Assembly: GCA_019636845.1 (NCBI GenBank)
Contig: JAHBWV010000001.1
Span: forward strand, 2,232,001-2,296,000
DNA length: 64,000 bases
Reading direction: 5' to 3'
DNA from: Phycisphaeraceae bacterium
GTDB lineage: Bacteria; Planctomycetota; Phycisphaerae; Phycisphaerales; UBA1924
A model generated the notes under the pieces. The model did not search any database, was not told the DNA's origin, and saw only the letters and a program-made list of their open reading frames with translations. This document shows, piece after piece, positions 36,024 through 45,700 of this stretch. The translations under genes were made by a program, and so were the position numbers. Numbering within the stretch: the first letter of the stretch is position 1; every line of letters begins with the position of its first letter.

Positions 36024-37025
36024 TCAGTGCACGCCTGTCGCGGCGAGCCATCGCTCGGCGTCGAGCGCGGCCTGACACCCCATGCCGGCGGCCGTGACGG
36101 CCTGCCGGTACACGCTGTCGGAGACATCCCCCGCGGCGAAGACACCCTCGATGTTGGTGCGGCTGCTGCGGGTTCGGAGTGCGATGTATCCGGCTTCATC
36201 GAGCTCGATGCCGGCATCTTTCAGGAACTTCGTGGCGGGTGTGTGTCCGATGGCGATGAAGAGACCTCTGACATCGAGGGTCGAGAGCTCACCGGTGACT
36301 GTGTCCTTGAGTTGGACGCCGGTGATCTTGTCAGCGCCGAGCACGTCGACGACGACCTTGTTCCACAGCACCTTGGCGTTGGGGCGGCTGAGGAACCGCT
36401 CCTGCATGATTTTGCTGGCGCGGAAGGAGTCGCGGCGGTGGATGATGTAGACCTCGCTGGCGAACTTGGTCAGGTAGGTGGCCTCTTCCATCGCGGTATC
36501 GCCGCCCCCCACCACCGCGAGCGGCTGGTTGCGGAACGCCGGAAGTGCGCCATCGCAGACGGCGCAGGCGGAGACGCCGCCACCGATAGTGGCCAGACGC
36601 ATCTCGTTCGGCAGGCCGATCCAGTTTGCGGTTGCGCCGGTCGCGATGATGACGGCGTGGGCACGAACGATTCCGTTTGATTGCGTGTGCAGCTCGAAGG
36701 GGCGCTTCGAGAAATCGCAGCGGACGACATCGTCGCCCATGATTCGAGTACCGAAGCGCTCGGCCTGGGCCTGGAACTTGCCCATCATCTCGGGGCCCAT
36801 GATGCCGTGGTCGAAGCCGGGATAGTTCTCGACCTCGGTGGTGAGCATGAGCTGGCCACCGGGGAGGACGATGCTGGGATCCTGCTTGGGAACGCCCACG
36901 ATGGAGAGCGGTGCGAGGTTCGCGCGGGCGGCGTAGATCGCGGCGGTCCAGCCCGCGGGGCCGGAGCCGATGATGACGAGTCTTTCGACTGAGCCGCCAC
37001 CGGGAGTTGTTGAGTTGGAGGCCAA
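36024..37025 (-). CDS. trxB: Thioredoxin reductase
   Basis: A 333-residue NADPH-dependent flavoprotein. FAD binding: VIIGSGPAGWTAA (residues 18-30). Redox dithiol: SACAVCDGALP with Cys154 and Cys157. NADPH-binding turn: VVGGGDTAMEEA near 171. C-terminal FAD contact: GVFAAGDVSDSVYRQAVTAAG. It reduces thioredoxin in the cytoplasm. The best start is TTG 37025 because GAGGAGA lies six bases upstream. The upstream neighbour encodes an unrelated secreted protein, 74 bases away. Confidence 0.94.
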   Translation of the reverse strand: MASNSTTPGGGSVERLVIIGSGPAGWTAAIYAARANLAPLSIVGVPKQDPSIVLPGGQLMLTTEVENYPGFDHGIMGPEMMGKFQAQAERFGTRIMGDDVVRCDFSKRPFELHTQSNGIVRAHAVIIATGATANWIGLPNEMRLATIGGGVSACAVCDGALPAFRNQPLAVVGGGDTAMEEATYLTKFASEVYIIHRRDSFRASKIMQERFLSRPNAKVLWNKVVVDVLGADKITGVQLKDTVTGELSTLDVRGLFIAIGHTPATKFLKDAGIELDEAGYIALRTRSSRTNIEGVFAAGDVSDSVYRQAVTAAGMGCQAALDAERWLAATGVH

Positions 37026-37099
37026 GGTGGTGTCTCCTCGCGGCGCGTGTGGGTTCGCGCCGGCGTGTCGTTTTCTTCGATGCCGCGGGGTAGGAGCCG

Positions 37100-38701
37100 T
37101 TACTTGAGCTGGCCGCTGTCGGCCATGTGCTGACGCTGGAGCGAGAGGATGGGAGGCCAGGCGAGATAGTCGGCGTTCGCGATGTTGTCGGCGGTGTTCT
37201 GGACTCGACGCGCCCAGTCTTTGCCTCCGTTGCCGCCGACGGAGTAGAGGATGAACTGTGAGTCGTCGATCTGTCGAGAGAAGTTCTGGCCGCTGGTCAC
37301 GATGCTGATGTCGTGGGGTCTTGGAACTTCGCGGTCTCCGAACTGGGAGCGGGTGTCTCGGATGGGTACGAAATACTCGAGCGGCGGCCTGGCCCCGCGT
37401 TCTCTTCGCGGGTTGAAGGGATCGATCTCGAGTTGCTGGATCCAGATCGGGCGCACGGCGGCGAGGGTCGGCGGCCATTGCCCGCCGCTGACCTTTGCGC
37501 AGTACACGGCGAGTGCGTGTCGGGTGGCGACGGCTTCCGTGCGAAGGACCTGTCGGAGGGCGAAGATCTCGCTGAGGTCGGGGACTGTCGCCTGGATGAC
37601 GCTTGAACTGGCGTCGAGCGACCTGTACTCGAAGGCCTGCGTCATTCTGGGGTCGAAGGCGTCGAGCATCCAGCGGCTGGTCCAGTCGTTGGTGATCTTG
37701 CTGAGTGTGTCGCGGATATCGAACCATGTTTTCTGGCGATCGGCGATGACATCCCACTTGGCGGCCTCTCCGAAGAGGCGGAGCGGGCGGTCGGAGCTTC
37801 CCAGGCGGGCGAGCGTGCTGCCGAACGTTGCTTTGTTGATGCCGGCACGCTCGACGTAGACGCGAGCGATTACCTGTTCGGCACCGATCGTGTCGGCCAG
37901 CGGGAGCGCGATGCGTTCGATCCCGAGGAACCCGCGCTCTTCGAGGCGGTCGATCACCGCTTTCATGCGATCGGCCGAGAGGGTGGGCGACGAGGCGAGC
38001 GAGTCGACATACGCGACATCGCGGACGCGCTCGAACGAGCGAGACATCTCCTGCATGGCCCAGATGACCTCGACTGCGAACTCGCGATCTGCGATCTGGC
38101 GGCAGAAGAAGACCCAGTCGATGAGGAGGTCGATCGCTGCGTTCGGGTCGCCGGCTGCCGCGAGGCGTGTGGCTTCGACGTTGACCAGGCATGCGACACG
38201 TTCAAAGGCGGGGAGGTAGTGATGGCGAGCGGCGGAGAGGAGGGGCGGATCGCCGAGATCTGTGTAGAGTCGATCACGGATCTGCGAGGCGGGGACCCCC
38301 TGGGCTCCGTAGGGCTGCCCGAAGCCGAATGCGATGCGGTAGTCGGGTTCCTGCGTGACCTGATGGATCGCTTTCAGGACGGCCTGCTGCGAATCGCCCT
38401 GTGCCCACGTCTCGGCGGCGGCCCATGACTGCGAGCCGGCGGGGATGATCCTCGCGCGATCGAGGCGGTCAACGCCGACAGGAGGAGCTGCCATGCGCGC
38501 GATGACGGGGAGGAGGACTGAATCGGACCTGAGTTCGGTGCGAATCGCCCGGAAGGGCTGATTCACTCGGTTGACGAAGTCGTCTGCCAGCGCGACGACC
38601 GGCGCGGCCAGCGTGATCGCGATGGCGATGAGAGTGTGGAGCGTGTGCTGTCGGGCGAGCAATGATGCCCGCGATGTGCGGAGCGTTGAGCTGTTTTGCA
38701 T
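37100..38701 (-). CDS. Secreted protein of unknown function, 533 aa
   Basis: The N-terminus is a signal peptide: HTLHTLIAIAITLAAPVVALA followed by DDF (residues 19-42). The mature part is mostly helical, for example RHHYLPAFERVACLVNVEAT and VIARVYVERAGINKATF, and has no motif I recognise. Near the C-terminus it contains KVSGGQWPPTLAAVRP and the pseudopilin-like FILYSVGGNGGKDW. The latter resembles the closing YSxGxDGxDD-type segment of planctomycete general-secretion proteins, a resemblance only. The start is ATG 38701. It may be cotranscribed with trxB. Confidence 0.8.
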   Translation of the reverse strand: MQNSSTLRTSRASLLARQHTLHTLIAIAITLAAPVVALADDFVNRVNQPFRAIRTELRSDSVLLPVIARMAAPPVGVDRLDRARIIPAGSQSWAAAETWAQGDSQQAVLKAIHQVTQEPDYRIAFGFGQPYGAQGVPASQIRDRLYTDLGDPPLLSAARHHYLPAFERVACLVNVEATRLAAAGDPNAAIDLLIDWVFFCRQIADREFAVEVIWAMQEMSRSFERVRDVAYVDSLASSPTLSADRMKAVIDRLEERGFLGIERIALPLADTIGAEQVIARVYVERAGINKATFGSTLARLGSSDRPLRLFGEAAKWDVIADRQKTWFDIRDTLSKITNDWTSRWMLDAFDPRMTQAFEYRSLDASSSVIQATVPDLSEIFALRQVLRTEAVATRHALAVYCAKVSGGQWPPTLAAVRPIWIQQLEIDPFNPRRERGARPPLEYFVPIRDTRSQFGDREVPRPHDISIVTSGQNFSRQIDDSQFILYSVGGNGGKDWARRVQNTADNIANADYLAWPPILSLQRQHMADSGQLK

Positions 38702-38821
38702 GGCCGACGATGGTAGCACAAGCCGCGTGGAGCGTCCCCGTGTGCGGAGCGATGAGGGTCAGAAAGCGACACACGGGCCCGCATTGCTGCGTGCCCGTGC
38801 GGTTCGATGCGGATGGCTGGC

Positions 38822-39775
38822 TCAACCGACGGTCTGGCCGGGGATAGTGGCCGAGTCCTGGGATTCGGCTTCCGTGGCGGCTTCTTCGCGGCCGGGTGCG
38901 GCACGATAGAAGCGGCTGGGCTTCTCGTCCGTGATCTGCTGGTTGAGGCGGGTGAGGGCCTCGTCGACGATCTGGCGTACTCGCTCGCGGCTGATGCCGA
39001 TTTCTTCGGCGATCTGCTTGAGGGTGAGGGGCTCCTGACCGTCGAGACCGAACCGGAGGCGGAGGATCATGGCTTCGCGCTCGTCGATTGCTTCGAGGAG
39101 GCGACGGAGGACGCCGAGCTCATCGCCACGCAGGACGTTGTCGTCGGGCGTCTTCATGCGAGCGTCGGCGACGACATCGGCGAGGGAGATCATCTCGCCG
39201 TCGCGGCTCTGGGGCTCGCGAACGGTCGAATTGAGCGCCCGGATGGCGCGTTTGATGATCTTGACCTTCTTGACCGGGATGTTCATCGCGTCGGCCAGCT
39301 GCTGGATCGACGGGGTGTAGCCGAGCTCGGCCTCGAGCTTCCGCTGCGCGACCTTCCACTTGGCGATGAGTTCGACCATGTAGGCCGGGACGTGGATCTG
39401 CTGGGTGGCGTTGATGAGGGCCCGCTTGATGGCCTGCTTGATCCACCAGGACGCGTAGGTGCTGAACCGGGCACCCTGGGCGGGGTCGAAGCCTTCGACG
39501 GCCCGGAGAAGCCCGATGTTCCCCTCTTCGATCAAATCGGTGAGGGGAAGCCCGCGGTTCATGTAGTTCTTGGCGATGGAGACGACCAGTCGGAGATTGG
39601 CCCGGACCATTCGCTCACGCGCCTGGGGACAGTTCTCGTTGACGATCGCCCAACCCAGTTCACGCTCATCCTCGGCGGACAGCAGCGGTACCTCGTTAAT
39701 GCCCCTCAAGTAGAGCTGGAGGTCGGACTGCAGTTCCCGCCGGGCATAGCCCGACAGCTCGTTCTTGCCGCTCAC
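38822..39775 (-). CDS. Sigma-70 family RNA polymerase sigma factor (group 1/2 type)
   Basis: A 317-residue sigma factor with regions 1.2, 2, 3 and 4 but no acidic region 1.1. Region 1.2 is [16 protein letters not shown]. Region 2.3-2.4 is [22 protein letters not shown] and [16 protein letters not shown], the DNA-melting and -10-reading helix. Region 4.2 is [18 protein letters not shown]. The C-terminal 30 residues are variable. The short length and intact region 1.2 suggest a group 2, RpoS-like, or compact primary sigma. The start is GTG 39775. It faces the A/T-rich region 39776-40150, which probably holds its promoter. Confidence 0.93.
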   Translation of the reverse strand: MSGKNELSGYARRELQSDLQLYLRGINEVPLLSAEDERELGWAIVNENCPQARERMVRANLRLVVSIAKNYMNRGLPLTDLIEEGNIGLLRAVEGFDPAQGARFSTYASWWIKQAIKRALINATQQIHVPAYMVELIAKWKVAQRKLEAELGYTPSIQQLADAMNIPVKKVKIIKRAIRALNSTVREPQSRDGEMISLADVVADARMKTPDDNVLRGDELGVLRRLLEAIDEREAMILRLRFGLDGQEPLTLKQIAEEIGISRERVRQIVDEALTRLNQQITDEKPSRFYRAAPGREEAATEAESQDSATIPGQTVG

Positions 39776-40150
39776 GTCTCATCCCACCTTCCGCGTGTGC
39801 GACCCGGACCTTCAGCGCCCGAGTCTCTCTCACCTTACAACATGACACGAAAATTCAAGAATGCCACTCACTTTTGAGATTCGCCGCTAAATTGGTCCCG
39901 GTTGCATCGTCGGGGTCAAGTTGGCACTTGAAGTTTCTGTTGATCTCTGGCGTTATCGCTCCTAAGTCCCAATGAATGCGATACCTACACGGCTGTGCAG
40001 GGTCCGGATACAAACCGAACAGTCCGAGAGACGCGCGGAAGCACGCGCGAATCACGTACAATCGTCCTCCTAGAGAGACGTCGCGAGGCCACGCAGGCCT
40101 TGGAGACGTATGAAAGTATGCGAAGAAATGACCGGTTGGCGACCAGAAAT
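39776..40150. other. A/T-rich divergent gap with probable promoters
   Basis: These 375 bases are clearly lower in GC than the surrounding genes, for example ACATGACACGAAAATTCAAG near 39840. They separate the minus-strand sigma gene from a plus-strand gene. TACAAT at 40057-40062 is a good -10 word facing right, but I see no matching -35. No gene is supported here. Confidence 0.45.
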
Positions 40151-40987
40151 ATGAACAGAGACCTAACTTCATTCTTGAACGAATGGCCCTACGAACCCGG
40201 TCACATCACAGCGCGGCTCGTACAGGGGCCTGATGGCGAGGAGATGCTTCAACTCAGGGTGGATCTCGGCGTGCTGCAGATGAAGCTGGACGGACGCCCG
40301 GACGGGCAGAGGCCCGGCGGATTCGAGAGTCTGCTCGACATGTACGAGGATCAGGCGGCTGGGCTGTCCGGTGCCGACGATCTGGATGTGGATCGGCGTG
40401 AGCAGCGGAAAGAGTTCGGGCGATCCTCTTTCGAGCCGGGGGAGGCAACCGAGGCGCCTCGGTTCCTCGGGGCGGAGGAGTGCCGCCTGCTCAGGGAAGA
40501 GTCGGTGCAGTATTACCACCGGTATGTTGGGCTGCTGGCGATCGAGGACTTTGATCGCGTGATCAGGGATACGACGCGAAATCTGCGGCTGCTTGATTTC
40601 TGCGTTTCTCACGCCCAGATGGAGTCTGACCGGACCGCGCTGGAGCAGTTCAGGCCTTACGTCACGATGATCCGTGCGCGTGCGCTGGCGGGGCGGTCGT
40701 TGCGTGAGAGCGAGCCGAAGGCGGCCCTGGTCGCGATCGACGAGGGGCTTGAAGCTCTGCGCCGGATCTTCGATGAGCATGCTCCGGAGCAGTTCGAGCA
40801 ATCTGCGGAGGTGCAGGCGTTGCGTGCCATGAGGGAGACCCTTGGCGCTCGGGTGCCTCAGCAGACGCCGGAGTTACCGGTGAGCCAGACGGGCGAGTTG
40901 CAGGCCCGGCTTGCGAAGGCGATCGAGGATGAGAACTACGAGCTGGCCGCGATTCTGAGGGATGAGATTCGCCAGATCAAGGATTGA
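40151..40987 (+). CDS. Protein with a C-terminal UVR-type motif, 278 aa
   Basis: The body is unassigned (EWPYEPGHITARLVQGPDG at the start, then helical regions with RRNLRLLDFCVSHAQMES-like composition). The last 30 residues, QARLAKAIEDENYELAAILRDEI, fit the UvrB/UvrC (UVR) interaction helix pair found also in McsA and Clp regulators. The start is uncertain: ATG 40151 is chosen for conserved-looking sequence, while ATG 40118 in the same frame is the alternative. The 3' end overlaps the convergent antiporter by 11 bases. Confidence 0.72.
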   Translation: MNRDLTSFLNEWPYEPGHITARLVQGPDGEEMLQLRVDLGVLQMKLDGRPDGQRPGGFESLLDMYEDQAAGLSGADDLDVDRREQRKEFGRSSFEPGEATEAPRFLGAEECRLLREESVQYYHRYVGLLAIEDFDRVIRDTTRNLRLLDFCVSHAQMESDRTALEQFRPYVTMIRARALAGRSLRESEPKAALVAIDEGLEALRRIFDEHAPEQFEQSAEVQALRAMRETLGARVPQQTPELPVSQTGELQARLAKAIEDENYELAAILRDEIRQIKD

Positions 40988-42758
40988 CGGGGGTGACGGG
41001 ATCTCCGGTGCGTTCGGGCGCTGGCTCGGCGAGTTTCTCGATGTGGGCGACGACCTCGCGGGTGAGCGATTCGGCTACGGCGATCTCATCGACGGCGACG
41101 ACGCTTGCACCCGCTTCGCGGATGGCGATGCCCTTGCGGACGAGGTTTGAGCGAGCCGCGATGAACGCGTCAGGAGCCTTGGCACGGATGGCGCGGCAGG
41201 CGCGGATTGTGGCTTCATCGTCGGGTATAGCGAGCACGACAACTGAGGCGTCTTCGATGCGTACAGCCTGCAGAACCTCCGTGTTGGTGGCATCGCCATA
41301 GACAATGGAGCGTCCGAGGGCTCGCTGACGTTCCACTGTCTCGGCATTCAGTTCGATGATGGTGTAGGGGATGGCGAGTAGATCGAGGCGATCGGCCACG
41401 GCTCGTCCAACAGGTCCGAATCCGGCGATGACGGCGCGGCAGGTGACAGCGGCCATGAAGTCCGGGTGGGGGTCGGGCGTATCGGCTCGGAGTGAGGCGG
41501 CGATGCGCCATGGGGCGAGCGGGGCAGGAGCGAGGCGGGGCGAGAATCGACGGGCGGCGGCCATGAGCCAGGGGGTGCAGACGAGCGAGAGGACAACAAT
41601 GGGGAGCGCGACACGCATGGCCTGGTCGTCGATGACGGCGTCCGCGAGCGCGACCGTGAGAACGACGAGGGCGAACTCGCCGGCCTGCGAGAGCGAGAGC
41701 CCGACGGTGGAGGCGATGGCGGGCGGGGCGCCGACGCTCCACGAGATGAGCCCGATGGAGAGTGCCTTGAGTGTGATCAGCGCGAGGATGCCGATGGTGA
41801 TCTGCCACCAGAGTTGGCTGATTGCGTGGAGATCGACCTGCAATCCGACGGAGGCGAAGAAGATGGCGAGGAACAGGTCTCGCACCGGCTCGAGCTGTCC
41901 GACAATCTGGTGGCGGAATGGCGTGGATGCCAGGAGTAACCCCGCCACGAACGCGCCGAGCTCCGCGCTCAGCCCTGCGAGGGTGGCGACAGCAGCTGCG
42001 GAGAGCGCGACGGCGCCTGAGACCACGAGCATGACCTCGCCCTTGGCGACACGCGCGGCCTCGCGCATGATCCGCGGGAGGATGAACTTGCCGAAGAGCA
42101 GGAACGCGATGACGAGCCCGACCTTGAGCGAGCCCTCACCGATGGTGGTGAGAAGTGAGCCGGGAGCGGCGTGGGCGTCGGATGCGCCCTCGGCACGGCG
42201 GGCCCACGCGGCGAGCATGGGGATCGCCGCGAGGATGCCCACGGCGAAGATGTCCTGCACGAGCAGGATCGTGAACGAGATGCGTCCTGCGAGTTGCCTG
42301 AGTTCGCGTCGTTCGGTGAGGATTCGCGCGACTACAGCGGTTGATGACATCGACATGGCCAGCCCGATGGTGATCGCAGCGGGCGGGGAGAGGCCGAGCA
42401 GCCAGCAGACGAGAGCGATGCCGATTGCGGAGAGCAGGGTCGAGATCATGCCGACGAGGGTGGCGGGGATCAGGTCGCGTCGGTTCTGCGAGAGCTCCAT
42501 GTGCAACCCGATACTGAACATCAGGAGTATCGTGGCCAGGTGCGAGATGGACTCGATCGACTCGCTGTCGGAGATGAGGCCCAGGGCGTTGGGGCCGATG
42601 ATCGCACCGGCGAGCAGATACCCCGGGATCGTTGCCTGACGGAGCCGGGTCATGAGCATCGCGAGGAGCGCGGCCGCGACGAGGATCACCACGAGCGCGA
42701 CGAGCACGCTGTTCGAGGTTTCCTGGGCGGAGGCGAGGACGATCAGGTCGTGCTTCAT
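40977..42758 (-). CDS. CPA2-family cation/proton antiporter with TrkA-N domain
   Basis: A 593-residue protein. About twelve hydrophobic segments make a sodium/proton-exchanger domain: PGYLLAGAIIGPNALGL near residue 45, MSMSSTAVVARIL near 134 and LLVQDIFAVGIL near 165, the conserved Gln-Asp of KefB/KefC-type antiporters. A cytosolic NAD-binding TrkA-N domain follows from about 440 (VIAGFGPVGRAVADRL). It probably exports potassium or sodium and is gated by nucleotide or redox. Its ATG overlaps the mnmG stop by four bases (ATGA), so the two are translationally coupled. Confidence 0.92.
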   Translation of the reverse strand: MKHDLIVLASAQETSNSVLVALVVILVAAALLAMLMTRLRQATIPGYLLAGAIIGPNALGLISDSESIESISHLATILLMFSIGLHMELSQNRRDLIPATLVGMISTLLSAIGIALVCWLLGLSPPAAITIGLAMSMSSTAVVARILTERRELRQLAGRISFTILLVQDIFAVGILAAIPMLAAWARRAEGASDAHAAPGSLLTTIGEGSLKVGLVIAFLLFGKFILPRIMREAARVAKGEVMLVVSGAVALSAAAVATLAGLSAELGAFVAGLLLASTPFRHQIVGQLEPVRDLFLAIFFASVGLQVDLHAISQLWWQITIGILALITLKALSIGLISWSVGAPPAIASTVGLSLSQAGEFALVVLTVALADAVIDDQAMRVALPIVVLSLVCTPWLMAAARRFSPRLAPAPLAPWRIAASLRADTPDPHPDFMAAVTCRAVIAGFGPVGRAVADRLDLLAIPYTIIELNAETVERQRALGRSIVYGDATNTEVLQAVRIEDASVVVLAIPDDEATIRACRAIRAKAPDAFIAARSNLVRKGIAIREAGASVVAVDEIAVAESLTREVVAHIEKLAEPAPERTGDPVTPVNP

Positions 42759-44740
42759 GTGGTTGCGGCCCTGCTCGCTCTGCCCGGCCCTGGGCCGTCT
42801 TGCCGTGAGCGAGCGATCAGCACGGAGAGGAGCGTGATGTCAGCGGGCGTGATGCCCTCCAGGCGTGCGGCCTGACCGAAGGTCGCGGGGCGGAAGCGGT
42901 TGAGGGCTTGCCGGGCTTCGTTTCTCAGGGACGCACAGTTGTTGTAGTCGAAGTTCGGTGGTATCCGCTTGGTCTCCAGTTCGGCGTGACGCCGGATCTC
43001 GGCGTGCTGCCGGTTCAGCAGCGGTGCGTAGCGGCGATCGGCAAGAACCGAGCGGAGCACGGGCATGGGAAGATCGGACGCGGCCGAGCCGTGTGCGCCG
43101 GCGAGGTGGGCCCGGAGTTCTTCGACGGAGAGATCCGATGAGCGAATGACATGGTCGAGCGACTGGCCATTCAGACGCGTGGCATCGACCAGGGATTGGG
43201 CTTGTGCGAGCCGATCGCGTCGGCGGCCGAAGACCACCTCGCGATGACGGCCGATGCTGCTCGAGGAAAGGAGTCCGAGATCGATCGCGATGGGTGTGAG
43301 ACGATCAGCGGCGTTGTCGGAGCGGAGGAGGAGCCGGTGCTCGGCACGGCTGGTGAACATGCGATAGGGCTCGACGGGGGTCTTGGTGACCAGATCGTCC
43401 ATCATCACGCCGATGTACGCCTGGTCGCGTCCGAGCATGAACTCGGGTTCGCTGCGGACGAGGCGGGCGGCGTTGATTCCGGCGATGAGGCCTTGACCGG
43501 CGGCTTCTTCGTAGCCGCTGGTGCCGTTGATCTGGCCTGCGAGGAAGAGCCCGCGGACGAGTTTGGTCATGCCGGTGGCGTAGATCTGATGGGGGCGGAC
43601 CATGTCGTACTCGACGGCGTAGCCGTAGCGGAGAATCTCGGCGTTCTCACAGCCGGGCATGGCGCGGACGATGGCATCCTGCACGTCGGCGGGGAGACTG
43701 GTGGAGATGCCGTTGCAGTAGATCCAATCGTCTTCGAGTGATTCGGGCTCGAGGAAGACGCCGTGGGTGTCGCGCTCGGCGAATCGAACGACCTTGTCCT
43801 CGATTGAGGGGCAGTAGCGTGGTCCGACGGATTCGATCTGCCCGGAGAACATCGGAGCGCGGTGGAGGTTGGCGCGGATGAGTTCGTGGGCGGCGGCATT
43901 TGTGGATGTTTGGCGACATTCGACCTGTGGGAGAAGGGGGAAGCGGTCGAGAACGAGGCGCTCGACGCCGTCGGGGTGCGAGATGCTCCATGGCGTGCGT
44001 GCGCCGGCTTCGTCGCGTGCATCGGTGAGATCGCTAAAGGGAACGGGCGACGCATCGCCGAGTTGCGGCGGGAGGTCGGTCCAGCGGATGGAGCCCTTGC
44101 GCAGGCGGGGCGGCGTGCCGGTCTTGAGGCGGCCGAGTTCGAAGCCGAGCGCGCGAAGCGAGCCCGCGATGCCGACGGCGGCGTGCTCGCCGTAACGCCC
44201 GCCCTCGGTCTTCTGCTCGCCGCGGTGCATGAGGGCGCGCATGAATGTGCCGGTCGTGAGTACGACGGCGGTGGCTTCCAGCGTTCGGGGGCCATCGGGC
44301 GTCAAGATCTCAACGCTCCGGACTGCATCGCCGTCTGTCGAGATGCGCTCCACGCTGGCGGCGATGACTTGAATCTCGGGGCGGGAAGCGATGAGGGCCT
44401 GCACGGCGCGTGCATAGGCGTGCTTGTCGCACTGGGCGCGGGGACCGTGGACGGCCTCGCCTTTGGAGGTGTTCAGGACCTTGAACTGGATGCCGGTTGC
44501 ATCGGTGGCGAGGGCCATAAGGCCGCCCATGGCATCGATCTCGCGGACGATCTGGCCCTTTGCAAGGCCGCCGATTGCGGGGTTGCAGGACATGACGCCG
44601 ATCTTGGAGGGATCTGCGGTGACGAGGGCCACTGTGGGCGTCTCACCGGGACGAACCGGCAGCAGGTTTGCGGCTGCCCACGCGGCTTCTGCGCCTGCGT
44701 GTCCCCCACCGATGACAATGACGGAGTATCGTCCAACCAT
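42755..44740 (-). CDS. mnmG: tRNA uridine-5-carboxymethylaminomethyl modification enzyme
   Basis: A 661-residue FAD protein that, with MnmE, builds the cmnm5 group on wobble U34. The FAD site is VIVIGGGHAGAEAAWAA (residues 7-23). Family signatures are CNPAIGGLAKGQIVREIDAMGG near 52, LKTGTPPRL near 206 and GTSGYEEAAGQGLIAGINAA near 390. The C-terminal helical domain that contacts MnmE and tRNA is present. The start is ATG 44740. The MnmE-like protein encoded at 24497-25525 lacks the motifs of a functional partner, so a standard MnmE elsewhere is expected. Confidence 0.95.
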   Translation of the reverse strand: MVGRYSVIVIGGGHAGAEAAWAAANLLPVRPGETPTVALVTADPSKIGVMSCNPAIGGLAKGQIVREIDAMGGLMALATDATGIQFKVLNTSKGEAVHGPRAQCDKHAYARAVQALIASRPEIQVIAASVERISTDGDAVRSVEILTPDGPRTLEATAVVLTTGTFMRALMHRGEQKTEGGRYGEHAAVGIAGSLRALGFELGRLKTGTPPRLRKGSIRWTDLPPQLGDASPVPFSDLTDARDEAGARTPWSISHPDGVERLVLDRFPLLPQVECRQTSTNAAAHELIRANLHRAPMFSGQIESVGPRYCPSIEDKVVRFAERDTHGVFLEPESLEDDWIYCNGISTSLPADVQDAIVRAMPGCENAEILRYGYAVEYDMVRPHQIYATGMTKLVRGLFLAGQINGTSGYEEAAGQGLIAGINAARLVRSEPEFMLGRDQAYIGVMMDDLVTKTPVEPYRMFTSRAEHRLLLRSDNAADRLTPIAIDLGLLSSSSIGRHREVVFGRRRDRLAQAQSLVDATRLNGQSLDHVIRSSDLSVEELRAHLAGAHGSAASDLPMPVLRSVLADRRYAPLLNRQHAEIRRHAELETKRIPPNFDYNNCASLRNEARQALNRFRPATFGQAARLEGITPADITLLSVLIARSRQDGPGPGRASRAATT

Positions 44741-44761
44741 GCAGGATGCTATGGAGCACCT

Positions 44762-45688
44762 TTACTCGGCAGGTATCCACGTTGGGTGCGCCCAGACCAC
44801 TTCGCCCTGACGATTCACATAGCCGTTCGCTCCGGCGAATGTGACTTCGCACAGGCCGTTCTTGAAGCCGTATGCCCAATCCCACTTCGGTTCGATGACC
44901 CAGTTTCCGGCGGCATCGATGCATCCCCACTTGCCGCCGGCGTCTCTTACGGGTGCCAGACCCTCAGAGAACTGGCCGGCCTCTGCGAAGAGGGGTTGAA
45001 TGACGAATTGTCCAGTGTGATCCACGAAGCCGACGCGTGCTCCTTGCCATTTGAGACCTAGGCCGCCGGGTTCGACGGACGGGGTGTATGGATCGGGGCA
45101 TGTCGCGACCTTCCGACCGGAGGTGTCGATCCACCAGTATGTCCAGTCGCTCGCGGCTTCCGCATCGAGGAACGAGAGGAATCTGCCTTTGAGCGAGATC
45201 TTTCCGACGAGAGCCCGACCGTCGGTATTGAAGCTCCTGGCGCTCTCGAACTGCGGCTCGATCGCCCACGACCCGTCCGGGCGGATATAGCCGTGCATCC
45301 CGCTTGTGTGGCGGACGGGGGCGAGGCCCAGCGAGAAATGCTGCGCCAATGCAAACGAGGGCTGGATCACCCACTCGCCCGTCGTGTCGATGTATCCGTA
45401 CAGGCCGTCTCGGGAGGCCCACGCGAGTCCCTCCGAGTAGGGGCTTGCGTGTTCGAATCGCGGTGTGATCCGCATTGTGCCGGTTCGATCGATGTAGCCA
45501 GCAAGGCCATTCACCTTCACAGGGAAGAGGTCGTCGGGTGAGAGTTCGCCGGGCGATATGAGGTCCGATGCTCGCCAGTAGACCGGCACTTCCGGGAGAG
45601 GCACGCTCTGCCATTCGTGTACAAGGATGGCGCTCGCCGCTGCCGAGAGTGCAAGGCCCACCAATGCCAGTCGATGGGCGCGTGGCAT
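44762..45688 (-). CDS. WG-repeat protein
   Basis: A 308-residue protein with an N-terminal membrane anchor or signal (ALVGLALSAAASAILVHEW) followed by at least six WG-type repeats: GLAGYIDRTGTMRITPRF, GLYGYIDTTGEWVIQPSF, GMHGYIRPDGSWAIEPQF, ARVGFVDHTGQFVIQPLF and GKWGCIDAAGNWVIEPKW. WG repeats form beta-propeller-like folds; their function is not established. It sits between the WcaJ-type gene (12 bases) and mnmG (21 bases). Confidence 0.88.
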   Translation of the reverse strand: MPRAHRLALVGLALSAAASAILVHEWQSVPLPEVPVYWRASDLISPGELSPDDLFPVKVNGLAGYIDRTGTMRITPRFEHASPYSEGLAWASRDGLYGYIDTTGEWVIQPSFALAQHFSLGLAPVRHTSGMHGYIRPDGSWAIEPQFESARSFNTDGRALVGKISLKGRFLSFLDAEAASDWTYWWIDTSGRKVATCPDPYTPSVEPGGLGLKWQGARVGFVDHTGQFVIQPLFAEAGQFSEGLAPVRDAGGKWGCIDAAGNWVIEPKWDWAYGFKNGLCEVTFAGANGYVNRQGEVVWAHPTWIPAE

Positions 45689-45700
45689 CGGATCCGCTCC

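Noticed and set aside
41371..42639. 422-codon plus-strand frame opposite the antiporter
   Set aside because: Ser/Arg/Met/Ala-rich complement of membrane-protein codons; no start signal and no motif.
43862..45061. Nearly 400-codon plus-strand frame opposite mnmG and the WG-repeat gene
   Set aside because: It crosses two well-supported minus-strand genes and shows Gly/Ala/Asp-rich noise.
45440..45460. tRNA T-loop-like word TTCGAATC
   Set aside because: It lies inside a WG-repeat coding sequence, and no cloverleaf arms can be formed around it.
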